64,000 nucleotides of DNA from Halomicroarcula saliterrae (GCF_031624395.1 NZ_JAMQON010000001.1:744001-808000), one strand, 5' to 3'; shown: positions 41,617 to 51,639, numbered from the stretch's first letter. A program made the numbers and translations. The notes: generated by a model not told the origin, from the letters alone.

Positions 41617-43628
41617 CCTGTTGTCTCCACTGTCGCGTTGAGTTGCACGCCGTCCCGGTGGGTCCCGGGGACGTACGCGGCCTTCCCGCCACAGAACCGC
41701 TCCGACCAGCAGACCTCCAGCCGCGGCGTCAGTGCCCGGACGCCGGTCGCTGTCTCGGTCACCGGGAGCTCCCAGCGGTACTTGACCGCGCGGTCGGCGC
41801 CGAAATCGACGAACGCGACGACGGTCACCGTCCCGCGTCTCGGCGTCGGGACGGAGACGGCCTCGTCGACGCCGTCACCGGTCAGCCGCGTCCGGTTGGC
41901 GTCGGTCCGGAGCCCCAGCGAGAGCTCCGTCGGGTCGCCGACGGTCGTGTAGTTGCTCGAACTGGTGTTCGCCGTCCCGTTCGTCAGCCGGACGGTGACC
42001 GACTCCGCCGACTCGGGCACCGTCGCCGAGATGTCGGTGGTCACGCTGTCGCCGCTGGCGACGGTCACCGGCTGGAGACGGGGCTCGACCGGTCTGTCGA
42101 GGAACGGCGCCCACTCGCCCCGGAACACGTACCGGTAGTACGTCCGGTCGGGGTAGCTGTCGACGACGGCGAACTGCTGGCGCTGCATCGCGTACACTGT
42201 CTGGCCGTCGTAACCGGGGTCGTTGCGCAGCAGCTGGAACGGGTGGTTCAGCCAGTCCCCGTAGGTCCGGGGGAGAAAGACGACGCTGTCGTCCAGCGCA
42301 CGGCCCTCGAAGGGCTCGTAGGCCTGTTCGTACTGCTGGGTCACGTCGTAGTTCTCCGCGACCGGACTCCCGACCGCGGCGACGGCCGACCCGCCGCCGA
42401 CCGTCGCGGCGACGAGCAACAGGGCCGCCAGCGCCGGACGCGCGCGGTCGTCGGGGAGCCGTCTCGGAACCGCTTCTCGGCTCCACTCGACGGCCGCCAG
42501 CAGGCCCACGGCCCCGAACGCCACCGTCGGAACGAGCAGGTCCGTGTGGTAGTACGGCCCGAAGAACGCGATGAGGCCGTCCGAGGGGTCGGACAGCTCG
42601 CCCAGGATGTTCAGGTTCCCCCAGAAGAGGACGTTCCCGAGCGGTATCGTCAGCCCGACGCCGGCGAGAGCGAGCTGGCGGTCGTCGAAGCCGCGCTGCC
42701 GGACGGTCCAGACACCGACCAGCGCAGCGAGCGTCCCCAGCGGGCCGGCGACGACCCACTCGGTCGCGTACACCCAGAGCACCTCCGCGTTGGCCCGCAG
42801 GGAGAGCGAGGGCGTAAACGTCCGGGAGTAGCCGGCAATCTCGCGCCTGCCGAAACCGAGCCCGTCCAGCGGCGCGAACGCCTGATACGGGAACAGGAAC
42901 GGGTCGCCGGTGACGACGGCGTTGTACCCGAGCGTCGCCGCGACGCCGACGAGACCCAGCGCCGCGGTCAGCCCCAGCCGTTCGACCGCCGGTCGGTGCA
43001 ACTCCCGCAGCGACCACAGCGCGTGGAGGATGAAGGGCGTCGCGAACAGCACCGCCGTGTAGGGCCGGGCGAAGAAGGCGATGCCGACGGCGAGACCGGA
43101 CAGCGCCGCCGTCTTTCGGCTCCCCGTCCGGTCGGCGTGGAGATACGACGCCGCGAAGACGAGGTTCCAGAACATCGTCGGCACGTACGAGAGGAACACG
43201 GACGCCTCCAGCAGGAACAGCGGCGACGCGAACATGAGGGCGCTGGCGACGACGCCGGTCCGGGCGTCGAACGCTTCACGGACCGTGTGGTAGGTGCCGG
43301 CGAGCGCGCCGGCCGCGACGAGTCCCAGCGCCACCCGGTAGCCGCCCAGCAGCTTGCCGACGGCGAACATCGCCGCCGTGGGCGGCGTGTACTTCGAGTA
43401 CAGCCCCCGTCCGCTCTCGACGAAGAACCACGGCCGGAACGGGCCGTCGACCGGCGGGCGGAGGAACAGCTGTCCCTCCAGCAACATCGCGGCCTGCTGG
43501 AGATACACCGCCTCGTCGTGGTTACTGGTGTGGTACGGAAAGACGACGTGTGCGAGAGCGTAGACGACGAGACCGCCCATAACTGCGACGACAGCCGCCT
43601 GCGTGCGAGGCTGTCGCAGGCGGTTCAT
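41613..43628 (-). CDS. Multi-span membrane glycosyltransferase, GT39/ArnT-like
   Basis: Protein of 671 residues. About ten N-terminal membrane helices carry the family's acidic loop in the first extracellular segment (SNHDEAVYLQQ), and about 250 residues at the C terminus form an extracellular beta-rich domain. Such enzymes transfer a sugar from a polyprenol-phosphate donor on the outer face. It overlaps its neighbours by 4 bp at both ends, within an operon led by iron-transport genes; that association is odd and recurs with the glycosyltransferases at 39750 and 47573. Confidence 0.75.
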   Translation of the reverse strand: MNRLRQPRTQAAVVAVMGGLVVYALAHVVFPYHTSNHDEAVYLQQAAMLLEGQLFLRPPVDGPFRPWFFVESGRGLYSKYTPPTAAMFAVGKLLGGYRVALGLVAAGALAGTYHTVREAFDARTGVVASALMFASPLFLLEASVFLSYVPTMFWNLVFAASYLHADRTGSRKTAALSGLAVGIAFFARPYTAVLFATPFILHALWSLRELHRPAVERLGLTAALGLVGVAATLGYNAVVTGDPFLFPYQAFAPLDGLGFGRREIAGYSRTFTPSLSLRANAEVLWVYATEWVVAGPLGTLAALVGVWTVRQRGFDDRQLALAGVGLTIPLGNVLFWGNLNILGELSDPSDGLIAFFGPYYHTDLLVPTVAFGAVGLLAAVEWSREAVPRRLPDDRARPALAALLLVAATVGGGSAVAAVGSPVAENYDVTQQYEQAYEPFEGRALDDSVVFLPRTYGDWLNHPFQLLRNDPGYDGQTVYAMQRQQFAVVDSYPDRTYYRYVFRGEWAPFLDRPVEPRLQPVTVASGDSVTTDISATVPESAESVTVRLTNGTANTSSSNYTTVGDPTELSLGLRTDANRTRLTGDGVDEAVSVPTPRRGTVTVVAFVDFGADRAVKYRWELPVTETATGVRALTPRLEVCWSERFCGGKAAYVPGTHRDGVQLNATVETTG

Positions 43629-44758
43629 TCTGCGGGGTACCAGGCGAGTTCGTGGTCGGCCGCCAGGTCCACTTCGACCGGCTGGCCGGCCTCGAAGGTC
43701 TCGACGTGGTTGTGCATGCAGTGGACCACGTCGCCGCTGTGCAGCTCGACACGGTAGATGAAGGAGGGGCCGTTGTACTGGCGGTGGACGACGTAGCCGT
43801 CGGCCTTGGCTTCGGTCGTCGGCATCGCCTGCAGGTCGTCCGGTCGGACGAGCACGTCTATCATCGCGCCGTCGTAGGCCTCGATGGGGCCGTTCAGCAG
43901 TTCGAGGGGGAACGGACCCAGCCCGGTTTCGAGCTTGTCCGTCACGCGCGCCGAGAGGAAGCTGGCCTGCCCGAGGAAGCTCGCGACGAAGCGGCTCTCG
44001 GGGTTCTCGAACACCTCGCCGGGGTTGCCTATCTGGGCGATGGCCCCGTCGTTCATGATAGCGACCCGGTCGCTGATAGAGAGGGCCTCCTCCTGGTCGT
44101 GAGTCACCGAGATAGCGGTGACGCCGGCCCGTTTGAGGATGCGTCGGACCTCCTCGCGCATCTCGACGCGCAGGCGCACGTCCAGATTCGAGAACGGCTC
44201 GTCCAGCAACAACACGTCGGGTTCGGGGGCCAGCGACCGGGCCAGCGCGACGCGCTGTTGCTGGCCGCCCGAGAGCTGGCTCGGCATCTTCTCGTCGTGC
44301 GCTTCGAGGTCGACGAGTTCGAGCAGCTCGGCGACCCGCTCGCCGGTCTCGACGTCGTCCATCTCGTCGAGGCCGAAGGCGATGTTCTCGGCGACGGTGA
44401 GATGGGGAAAGAGGGCGTAGTCCTGAAAGACGATGCCCACGTCGCGCTCTTCGGGTTTGCGGAAGGCGCCGTCGTCGGCGGCGGTCACCGTCTCGCCGGC
44501 GATGGTGATGGTCCCCTCGCTTGGCGCTTCGAGGCCGGCGATCATACGCAGCGTCGTCGTCTTCCCACAGCCCGAGGGCCCCAGCAGCGTCAGGAGCTCG
44601 CCGTCGTTGACCGACAGCGAGAGCTCCTCGACCGCGAGCTCGGCGCCGTAGTCTTTCGAGACGCCGTCTATCGAGAGGACGGTCTCCTCGGGGTCGTCGA
44701 CCGCCGTCTCTATCGTTTCGAACTCGGAAATCCGCTGTGATGGTTCCTGGTTTGCCAT
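43625..44758 (-). CDS. Ferric-iron ABC transporter ATPase, FbpC-like
   Basis: Protein of 377 residues from the ATG at 44758 (MANQEPSQRISEF). Walker A is LLGPSGCGKTTT, signature LSGGQQQRV and Walker B VLLLDEPFSNLD; the C-terminal TOBE-like domain reads DVLVRPDDLQ. A longer in-frame extension upstream is out-of-frame translation of the permease and is not used. It energises the permease upstream. Confidence 0.9.
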   Translation of the reverse strand: MANQEPSQRISEFETIETAVDDPEETVLSIDGVSKDYGAELAVEELSLSVNDGELLTLLGPSGCGKTTTLRMIAGLEAPSEGTITIAGETVTAADDGAFRKPEERDVGIVFQDYALFPHLTVAENIAFGLDEMDDVETGERVAELLELVDLEAHDEKMPSQLSGGQQQRVALARSLAPEPDVLLLDEPFSNLDVRLRVEMREEVRRILKRAGVTAISVTHDQEEALSISDRVAIMNDGAIAQIGNPGEVFENPESRFVASFLGQASFLSARVTDKLETGLGPFPLELLNGPIEAYDGAMIDVLVRPDDLQAMPTTEAKADGYVVHRQYNGPSFIYRVELHSGDVVHCMHNHVETFEAGQPVEVDLAADHELAWYPAE

Positions 44759-44760
44759 AA

Positions 44761-46374
44761 TTACCCCTCCTGTCTGAGGATGACGAGCATCGAGAGCCCC
44801 GAGACGCCGACGAGAATCAGCGCCGGGACGGCTGCCTGTCCTTGGTATGCTGCTCCGCGGACCAGCCAGATGTACGTTACGATGGTCTCGAAGCCGATGG
44901 GGCGAAGCATGAGCGTCGCCGGCAGCTCTTTCATCGTCGTCAGGAAGACCAGCGCCGCCCCGGCGGCGATGCCCGGCGCGACCAGCGGGAGGACGACCTT
45001 CCGGAACGACGTTATCGGCCCGTAGCCCAGCGAGCGGGCCGCCTCGATGTAGCTCGGGTCGACCTGCAGAATCGAGGACTCGGTCGTGCCGACGGCCTGT
45101 GGCAGGAAGCGCACGACGTAGGCGAACACGAGCACGAAGAGGCTCTGGTAGAGGAACGGGACGAAGCGGAGCGCGAGGTAGATGAGCGAGAGACCGATGA
45201 CGACGCCGGGGACGGCGTAGCCGACGTAGGACACCCGCTCGGGCAGCGAGGAGAGCTTGCCGTCCCCGCGGGCCGAGAGATACGCTATCGGCAGCGCGAC
45301 GACGACACAGAGGCCCGCGGCCCCGGCGGCCAGTCCGACGGAGTTGACGACGTGGGTCGCGGTGAACTGAAAGCCCGACGGGGCGCTCTCGCTCGCCCGG
45401 AGCAGCCACTGCGTGAGGATGCCGACAGGGAGCGCGAGACAGAGCGTCGCGATGGCGGCACAGAAGGCCATCGCGGGGTACTTCCAGTAGCCGAGCTCGA
45501 TCTCGCCCGCCCGGCGGTCACCGCTGGCGACGTACGCGCCGTCGCGGCTCGCGCCGATACGCGACTCGACGGCCAGTATCGCCATCGCGAGTACGAGCAA
45601 GAGCAAGGAGAGGACGGCGGCGGCGTCCAGATTCCGGGCCTGTTCCTCGACGAATATCATCCGCGTGAACACGTCGTAGCGCATGATAGCGGGCGTCCCG
45701 AAATCCGAGAGCGCGTACAGGGCCACCAGCAGGGCGCCGGCGGCGATACCCGGGGCGATCTGGGGGAGCGTGACACGTTTGAACGCCTGCCAGCGCGTGT
45801 GGTTCAGGGTGCGGGCGGCCTCGACGACGGTCCCGTCGAAGGAGATGAGCGACGCCCGCGTGGTCAGGAAGACGTAGGGGTACGTAAACAGCGTCAACAC
45901 GAGGACCGCGCCGTGGAGCCCGTAGATAGTCGGAATCTGCTCGACGCCCAGCGGCGCGAGCAGGTCCGCGAGCTCGCCGCGGGGACCGAACGCCGAGACG
46001 AACGCGAAGGCGCCGATGTAGCTCGGCACGACCAGCGGCAGGGCGGACGTTATCGTCCAGAACCGCTTGAACGGGAGGTCGGTCTGGACGGTGAGAATCG
46101 CCAGTGGAACGCCGACGAGCACTGACATCGCGGTGACGGTGGCGACGAGCACGACCGTGTTCACCGTGACCGTGGTCGTCGTCTCGCTGAGGACGAGTTC
46201 GACGAGGCGACCGGTCGGCATCTCGCTCGCCGTGATGAGAACCCACGCTATCGGCGAGACAAGCAGGAGCGAGATGGCGAGGACGACGACTGCGAGCACC
46301 GTCGGCTCGCTGGCGTCGCGGCCGCCGACGCCCGCTTGCTCGCGGAGCCGTTCCAGTCGGTCGCTCGTCCCCAT
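44761..46374 (-). CDS. Ferric-iron ABC transporter permease, FbpB-like
   Basis: Protein of 537 residues with about twelve helices, a fusion of two permease halves. Each half has an EAA loop: VEAARTLNHTRWQAFKRVTLP (about residue 200) and IEAARSLGYGPITSFRKVVLP (about 455). This is the standard layout for Fbp/Sfu-type iron permeases. It starts 1 bp after the binding-protein gene ends and is 2 bp from the ATPase gene. Confidence 0.92.
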   Translation of the reverse strand: MGTSDRLERLREQAGVGGRDASEPTVLAVVVLAISLLLVSPIAWVLITASEMPTGRLVELVLSETTTTVTVNTVVLVATVTAMSVLVGVPLAILTVQTDLPFKRFWTITSALPLVVPSYIGAFAFVSAFGPRGELADLLAPLGVEQIPTIYGLHGAVLVLTLFTYPYVFLTTRASLISFDGTVVEAARTLNHTRWQAFKRVTLPQIAPGIAAGALLVALYALSDFGTPAIMRYDVFTRMIFVEEQARNLDAAAVLSLLLLVLAMAILAVESRIGASRDGAYVASGDRRAGEIELGYWKYPAMAFCAAIATLCLALPVGILTQWLLRASESAPSGFQFTATHVVNSVGLAAGAAGLCVVVALPIAYLSARGDGKLSSLPERVSYVGYAVPGVVIGLSLIYLALRFVPFLYQSLFVLVFAYVVRFLPQAVGTTESSILQVDPSYIEAARSLGYGPITSFRKVVLPLVAPGIAAGAALVFLTTMKELPATLMLRPIGFETIVTYIWLVRGAAYQGQAAVPALILVGVSGLSMLVILRQEG

Positions 46375-46375
46375 C

Positions 46376-47527
46376 TCAGATGGTGAGGCCGGCCTCGCGC
46401 ATCAGGTCGACGGTGCCCGAGATGTCGGCCAGCTCGGTGAGGTCGATATCCGGCGGATTCAGGTCGTCGATGCGCGGGAGTCCGCCGACCGGCTGTACCC
46501 CGGAGATCATCGGGTAGGCGTAGGCTCGGGTGGCGAAGAACTCCTGAGCCTCGGAGGAGAGGACGTGCCGGACGAAGTTCGCCGCGAGGTCGGCCTTGCT
46601 CGTCCCGTCGAGGATTTCCAGCCCGGAGACGTTGACCAGCGCGCCCGCGTCGCCCTCGGTGAAGGCCAGTTCCAGCGGCGCGTTCGGTCGGCCAGAGCGG
46701 ACCCGCAGAGAGTAGTAGTGGTTGGCGAAGCCGGCCGCGAGCTCGCCGTCGGCCGCGCTGTTCGAGATAGCGAACTCGTTGCCGTACTCGGTGACCCCGT
46801 GGTCCTGCATCGACTGCAGCCACGATCTCGCGGCGTCGTCGCCGCGGTTGAGCCGCATCGCAGTGATGAACGACTGGAACGCGCCGTAGGTCGGCGCCCA
46901 GCCCATGGCCCCCTCCAGAGCGGCGGTGTTCGGGAACTCCTGAACGGAGCTGGGGATGTCCGATTCGGAGAGTCGGTCGCTGTTGTACGGAATCGCCCGC
47001 GCTCGGCCCGCGAACCCGACCCAGCGCCCGTCCCCGTCCTGGAAGCTGCCGGGCACGGCGTCGAGGGCTTCGCTCGGCAGGGACCGGGTCGCACCGGCGT
47101 TCGCCACCGCGCCCAGCGACCCCGCGTCGACGGACATGAACACGTCGGCCCGTGTCGCGTCGTTCTCGTACTCCGAGACGATGGTGTTTGCGAGGCTGCT
47201 CGACCCCTCGACCTTGTGGTTGACGGTGAAGCCGCTGTAGGCCTGCTCGAACAGCGAGAGGAGGTCGAGGTAGAGCCCGCCTTCGCCGCCGCCGACGTAG
47301 ACGGTCAGGTCGCCTTCCAGGGGCGGGAGGTCAGTGATAGAGGTGCCGCCGGGCTGGCCGCGCTGTTCGACCAGCGGACCGGAGCCGCGGAAATCGGACA
47401 GCGAGACGCCGACCTGAGTGTTGTCGTTGTTGAACAGTCCGAAACAGCCCGCCAGCGAGCCGGCAGCGGTGGCGCCACCCAGCGCCAGGAACCGCCGACG
47501 TGAGGAACCGCCTGTGGAATCAGTCAT
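46376..47527 (-). CDS. Ferric-iron ABC transporter binding lipoprotein
   Basis: Protein of 383 residues with a Tat signal (SSRRRFLALGGATAAGSLAGC) ending in a lipobox, then a family-1-like iron-binding protein body (TVYVGGGEGGLYLDLLSLFEQAY). It is the first gene of a leftward operon with permease, ATPase, GT39-like glycosyltransferase and a gluconate-dehydrogenase-like small protein. A perfect iron box lies 17-32 nt before its ATG and overlaps the probable TATA element, so iron should repress it. Confidence 0.88.
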   Translation of the reverse strand: MTDSTGGSSRRRFLALGGATAAGSLAGCFGLFNNDNTQVGVSLSDFRGSGPLVEQRGQPGGTSITDLPPLEGDLTVYVGGGEGGLYLDLLSLFEQAYSGFTVNHKVEGSSSLANTIVSEYENDATRADVFMSVDAGSLGAVANAGATRSLPSEALDAVPGSFQDGDGRWVGFAGRARAIPYNSDRLSESDIPSSVQEFPNTAALEGAMGWAPTYGAFQSFITAMRLNRGDDAARSWLQSMQDHGVTEYGNEFAISNSAADGELAAGFANHYYSLRVRSGRPNAPLELAFTEGDAGALVNVSGLEILDGTSKADLAANFVRHVLSSEAQEFFATRAYAYPMISGVQPVGGLPRIDDLNPPDIDLTELADISGTVDLMREAGLTI

Positions 47528-47543
47528 CGTTGGTTGAGTATGT

Positions 47544-47559
47544 TTTAGGTTTACCTAAA
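47544..47559. promoter_or_regulatory. Iron box of the ferric-iron transporter operon
   Basis: TTTAGGTTTACCTAAA, a perfect 6-4-6 palindrome 17 nt before the ATG at 47527. It overlaps a CATTTA-type TATA element read leftward. Confidence 0.7.
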
Positions 47560-47572
47560 TGGCTTGCGTTTT

Positions 47573-48742
47573 TCAGTCGTCCGCCGCGGGCGCGGTCGGT
47601 TTCGCCGTCCGCGCGGCCGCCACTTCGTCCAGGCAGTCGAGCCAGTCGCGCATGTACTCCCCGCAGTGGTTGAGGAAGGCGCCGTTCTCCCAGTCCTCGT
47701 AGTCGCCCTCGGCCAGACGGTCGGCCATCGCACGGAACACCGCTTCGTAGGAGTCGGCGTCGTCGCCGACAGCGTCGACCTCTTCCCAGACGTGTTCGTT
47801 CAGTTCGAGGCCGTGGACTTCGTTCGTGAGGTCCGAGAACGTCGACCGCGGGGCCTTGTTGTGTTCACAGAGCGGGTCGCCGTTGTATATCTTCCCGCCC
47901 AGCACGTCACAGGCCCGTTTGAGGAACAGGCCCGACCAGATGTCGTCGAAGCGACCCACGTCCCACTCGTTGTCGTCCATGGGCAGCTGGTAGAACGCGG
48001 GGACGACCTCCCGGCGGAAGGCGAGGTTCATCGAGCAGACGGTCAGGTAGTGCCCGTCGGCGGCGACGAAATCGCCGTCGAAGTCCGCGTCCGAGGTCCG
48101 GGTCTGCGCCTGGCCCTGCAGGTCGCCGTCCATCAGGATGCGGACGGCGTCGAGGTCGGGCACGTTCGTCCAGAGGCCCTGCGAGGCGACCACGCGCTCG
48201 ACTTCGGTGGTGTCCATCTCGACGGTCTCGTCCATCGCCGCGTAGGGATAGCCACGCGGGTAGAGGCCGTGGTCCTCCTCGTTCTGGTAGAGGACGTTCA
48301 CCCAGTTCTCGTCGGAACGGACCCGCTCGATTTCGCCCTCGAAGGCGAGATTGTCCATGTGGGTCCCGAAGAAGTCGACCGAGTCGTGGGGCGCGGTGTC
48401 GTCGTCGATGAAGACGCCGTACTCGAACTCGTGGGCCCACAGATACAGCAGTCCGAACGAGGTCTGGGCGTGGCTGGCCGCGGGGACCAGATGCGAGAAC
48501 TCCTCGATGCCCTGTTCGGCGTACCACTCGCTGCGGGCCTCGCCGTCGAAGACCGTCCCGTCGACGCCTTCCGCGTCGAGCATCGCCTGCATCGACTCGG
48601 CGTCACAGAAGTCTTCGGTGACGAGAACGACGAACAGCCGGTCCAGGTCGAACCCGTGCTCGCGGGCGTTCTCGAAGTATTCGGTCATGCATTCGGGGTT
48701 CCGAATCGTCGGAACCATCACGCAGATGTCCTGCTCTGTCAT
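47573..48742 (-). CDS. RGP-family protein (alpha-1,4-glucan-protein synthase-like)
   Basis: Protein of 389 residues of the reversibly glycosylated polypeptide family, best known in plants as UDP-arabinopyranose mutase or self-glycosylating proteins. The nucleotide-sugar motif GVFIDDDTAP (about residue 115) and the NLAFRREVVPAFYQLP region are typical. No signal or membrane helix, so cytoplasmic. In archaea its role is not settled; it may prepare a UDP-sugar for surface glycans. Two iron boxes precede the start, suggesting induction in low iron. Confidence 0.78.
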   Translation of the reverse strand: MTEQDICVMVPTIRNPECMTEYFENAREHGFDLDRLFVVLVTEDFCDAESMQAMLDAEGVDGTVFDGEARSEWYAEQGIEEFSHLVPAASHAQTSFGLLYLWAHEFEYGVFIDDDTAPHDSVDFFGTHMDNLAFEGEIERVRSDENWVNVLYQNEEDHGLYPRGYPYAAMDETVEMDTTEVERVVASQGLWTNVPDLDAVRILMDGDLQGQAQTRTSDADFDGDFVAADGHYLTVCSMNLAFRREVVPAFYQLPMDDNEWDVGRFDDIWSGLFLKRACDVLGGKIYNGDPLCEHNKAPRSTFSDLTNEVHGLELNEHVWEEVDAVGDDADSYEAVFRAMADRLAEGDYEDWENGAFLNHCGEYMRDWLDCLDEVAAARTAKPTAPAADD

Positions 48743-48753
48743 GGTGCGGAATC

Positions 48754-48796
48754 TTTAGGCCACCCTAAAGAATGTTCTGTTTTAGGTTGGCCAAAC
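48754..48796. promoter_or_regulatory. Tandem iron boxes upstream of the RGP-family gene
   Basis: TTTAGGCCACCCTAAA (48754-48769) is perfect and extends to CTTTAGG/CCTAAAG; TTTAGGTTGGCCAAAC (48781-48796) has a weaker right half. Starts are 27 bp apart, close to two and a half DNA turns, and the first box is 12 nt from the ATG. Confidence 0.65.
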
Positions 48797-48959
48797 AATT
48801 TCGCGCTTTCGTCGAATCCGTCAATATAATTCCTACGTGAGAACCAGTCGGGACGGCAATTGACAACATTCGACACGATAATAATATTTGCGCGTCCGCC
48901 CTTACCCTCGTTTAAGGCGAACTATTATCTGGCTGTGCTTTGGCTCACTAGTCGAGCAA

Positions 48960-48998
48960 TGAGTACACGAATCGACGGGGGTCGTCCCACGGGATGAA
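48960..48998 (+). CDS. Possible 12-codon leader ORF before the reductase gene
   Basis: ATG at 48960 opens a short frame (MSTRIDGGRPTG) whose stop TGA overlaps the ATG of the reductase (ATGA). It could couple translation or act as an upstream ORF; chance is quite possible. Confidence 0.25.
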
Positions 48999-49737
48999 CC
49001 TCGAAAACCAGACCTGCGTGGTGACGGGCTCGTCGCGCGGGATCGGCCGCGGGATCGCGACCGACCTCGGCGACCACGGGGCGAACGTCGTGGTCAACTA
49101 CCGCTCCTCGGAGGCAGAGGCCAACGCCGTCGTAGAGCAGATCCGCGAGAGCGGGGGCGACGCCATCGCCGCCCAGGCCGACGTCGCCAAAGCCGACGAA
49201 GTGCGGGCGATGCGCCGGGAGGTCTCCGACGAGTTCGGCAACGTCGACGTGCTCGTCAACAACGCCGGCATCACCATCGACAAGAAGTTCGAGAAGATGA
49301 CCCGGGAGGACTGGGACACGGTGATGAACGTCAACCTCGGGGGCGTGTTCAACTGTACCGACATCTTCTACGAGGACCTCAAACGCGCGGACCACGGGCG
49401 ACTCATCAACATATCGAGCGTCGTGGGCCAGCAGGGCAACATCGGGCAGGCGAACTACGCCACGACGAAGTCGGGGCTGTTCGGATTCACGCGCACGCTC
49501 GCGCTCGAACTCGCCCACACCGGCGCGACGGCCAACTGCGTGGCGCCGGGCTTCGTGGAGACGGACATGCTCGACGAGGTCCCGGAACGCGTCCAGGAGA
49601 AGATTCTGCGCGAGATACCGCTCGACCGGTTCGCCACCGTCGAGGACATCGCCGGCATCGTGCGCTTCGTCGCCAGCGAAGAGTCGAGCTACATGACCGG
49701 ACAGGTACTCGGGGTCAACGGCGGGATGGAGTGGTAA
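48994..49737 (+). CDS. Acetoacetyl-CoA reductase-like short-chain dehydrogenase
   Basis: Protein of 247 residues. NAD(P) motif TGSSRGIGRGIA, NNAGITIDKKF, and the catalytic Ser-Tyr-Lys in NISSVVGQQG and NYATTK; the C terminus VNGGMEW is typical of PhaB/FabG enzymes. It should reduce 3-ketoacyl-CoA to 3-hydroxyacyl-CoA, as in haloarchaeal polyhydroxyalkanoate synthesis, although FabG-type activity cannot be excluded. It is 1 bp from the carboxylase gene downstream. Confidence 0.85.
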   Translation: MNLENQTCVVTGSSRGIGRGIATDLGDHGANVVVNYRSSEAEANAVVEQIRESGGDAIAAQADVAKADEVRAMRREVSDEFGNVDVLVNNAGITIDKKFEKMTREDWDTVMNVNLGGVFNCTDIFYEDLKRADHGRLINISSVVGQQGNIGQANYATTKSGLFGFTRTLALELAHTGATANCVAPGFVETDMLDEVPERVQEKILREIPLDRFATVEDIAGIVRFVASEESSYMTGQVLGVNGGMEW

Positions 49738-49738
49738 C

Positions 49739-51316
49739 ATGAGCAAACAGGAAGAAGACGAGACCGAGGCGATTGACGACCCCATCGAGGAGCTCCGCGA
49801 GAAACGCCGCGAGGCCGAACTCGGCGGGGGCGAGTCCCGCATCGAGTCCCAACACGAGAAAGGGAAGATGACCGCCCGCGAGCGCATCGACTTCCTCGTC
49901 GACGAGGGGTCGTTCAGGGAGGTCGACACCTTCGTCGAACACCGCTCGACGAACTTCGGGATGGAGGAGAAGCGCTTCCCCGGCGACGCCGTCGTCACCG
50001 GCTACGGCGAGGTCGACGGCCGCAAGGTGTTCCTCTTCGCCCACGACTTCACCGTCCTCGGGGGCTCCGTCGGGGAGGTCGTCGCCGACAAGATCTGCAA
50101 AGTGATGGACAAGGCCATCGAGAACGGCGTCCCCGTCATCGGACTGAACGACTCCGGCGGGGCCCGGATTCAGGAGGGCGTGGACTCGCTCGTCGGCTTC
50201 GCGAAGATTTTCGAGCGCAACACCAAGGCCAGCGGCCTCATTCCCCAGATTTCGGCCATCATGGGCCCCTGTGCCGGCGGCGCGACCTACTCGCCGGCGC
50301 TGACTGACTTTACGTTCATGGTGCAAGACACCAGCCACATGTTCATCACCGGGCCCAACGTCATCGAGACGGTCACCGGCGAGCAGGTGTCGAAGGAGGA
50401 ACTCGGCGGGGCCAGCTCTCACTCGACGAAGTCTGGGGTCGCCCACTTCTCGTACCCCTCCGAGGAGGAGGCCTTGGAGAACATCCGCCGCCTCCTGTCG
50501 TACCTGCCCCAGAACAACATGGAGGAGCCCCCGCGGGTCGAGCCCTGGGACGAGCCCGACCGCGAGGTCCCGGAGGTCACGGACATCGTCCCGTCGGCCC
50601 CGCGGAAACCCTACGACATGTCACAGGTCGTCGGGCGCATCGTCGACGAGGAGTCGCTGTTCGAGGTCCACAGCAACTGGGCGCGCAACGTCATCACCGG
50701 CTTCGCCCGGATGGACGGCCAGTCGGTCGGTATCGTCGCCAACCAGCCCCGCGTGAGCGCGGGCACGCTCGATATCGACGCCGCCGAGAAGGGCGCCCGC
50801 TTCGTCCGGTTCTGTGACTCGTTTAACATCCCCATCCTCACCTTCGTCGACGTCCCGGGCTTCATGCCCGGCACCGACCAGGAGCACAACGGCATCATCC
50901 GCCGCGGCGCGAAGCTCATCTACGCCTACGCCGAGGCGACGGTGCCGCTGCTGTCGGTCGTCGTGCGTAAGGCCTACGGCGGCGCCTACATCGTGATGTC
51001 GTCGAAGTTCCTGGGCAGCGACGTGAACTACGCCTGGCCCGGCTCCGAGATGGCCGTGCTGGGTCCGCGCGGGGCGGTCAACATCCTCTATCGCAACGAG
51101 ATAGCCGAGGCCGACGACCCCGACGCCAGACGGCAGGAGCTGATGGACGACTTCCGCGAGGAGTTCGCCCATCCCTACGGTCCGGCCAAACGCGGTTATC
51201 TCGACGACGTCATCGAACCCAAGGAGACGCGCAAACGGCTCATCGACGACCTGGACCTGCTCCAGCGCAAGCGCGAGGACAGCCCGCCGAAAGACCACGG
51301 CAACATCCCACTGTAA
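49739..51316 (+). CDS. pccB: Acyl-CoA (propionyl-CoA) carboxylase, carboxyltransferase subunit
   Basis: Protein of 525 residues, the normal length for this subunit. Two crotonase-fold halves are present with the oxyanion-hole Gly-rich motifs [12 protein letters not shown] (about residue 180) and [18 protein letters not shown] (about 405). It transfers a carboxyl group from biotin to acetyl- or propionyl-CoA. The biotin-carboxylase/biotin-carrier subunit is not in the window. The stop overlaps the start of the small subunit by 1 bp. Confidence 0.93.
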   Translation: MSKQEEDETEAIDDPIEELREKRREAELGGGESRIESQHEKGKMTARERIDFLVDEGSFREVDTFVEHRSTNFGMEEKRFPGDAVVTGYGEVDGRKVFLFAHDFTVLGGSVGEVVADKICKVMDKAIENGVPVIGLNDSGGARIQEGVDSLVGFAKIFERNTKASGLIPQISAIMGPCAGGATYSPALTDFTFMVQDTSHMFITGPNVIETVTGEQVSKEELGGASSHSTKSGVAHFSYPSEEEALENIRRLLSYLPQNNMEEPPRVEPWDEPDREVPEVTDIVPSAPRKPYDMSQVVGRIVDEESLFEVHSNWARNVITGFARMDGQSVGIVANQPRVSAGTLDIDAAEKGARFVRFCDSFNIPILTFVDVPGFMPGTDQEHNGIIRRGAKLIYAYAEATVPLLSVVVRKAYGGAYIVMSSKFLGSDVNYAWPGSEMAVLGPRGAVNILYRNEIAEADDPDARRQELMDDFREEFAHPYGPAKRGYLDDVIEPKETRKRLIDDLDLLQRKREDSPPKDHGNIPL

Positions 51317-51639
51317 TGTCATCACTCGAACAGACCGACGACGGGACCGACGGCACGGAGGCGGACGCGCCAGCGGAGGCGGCCGCCCAGACGGAGATTC
51401 GGGTCAGTATCCCGGACGACGCGAGCGAGGCCGAGGCGGCGGCTATCTCGGCGGCGGTCAGCGCCCACATCACGGACCGTCAGCGGGCCGCCGCGGCGGC
51501 GGCAGCGGCGAGTGAATCCGCGGAGTACGTCGACGAGTGGACGATGGCCGGGCGGCTGGCCAGGTTCGGCAAGCGGCGTCGGCCCCGGAACGTAGAGCGG
51601 GGCGAGGAGTGGAAGGCGGCGGCGCGAGCACGGTACTGA
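51316..51639 (+). CDS. Small subunit of acyl-CoA carboxylase, PccX-like
   Basis: Protein of 107 residues: acidic N terminus, a short beta strand ([10 protein letters not shown]), an Ala-rich helix, and a basic end with [16 protein letters not shown]. The size, position directly after pccB and the W-x-x-A/M-G-R-L pattern match the small PccX subunit described for Haloferax propionyl-CoA carboxylase, related in spirit to bacterial epsilon subunits. It probably holds the holoenzyme together. Confidence 0.75.
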   Translation: MSSLEQTDDGTDGTEADAPAEAAAQTEIRVSIPDDASEAEAAAISAAVSAHITDRQRAAAAAAAASESAEYVDEWTMAGRLARFGKRRRPRNVERGEEWKAAARARY

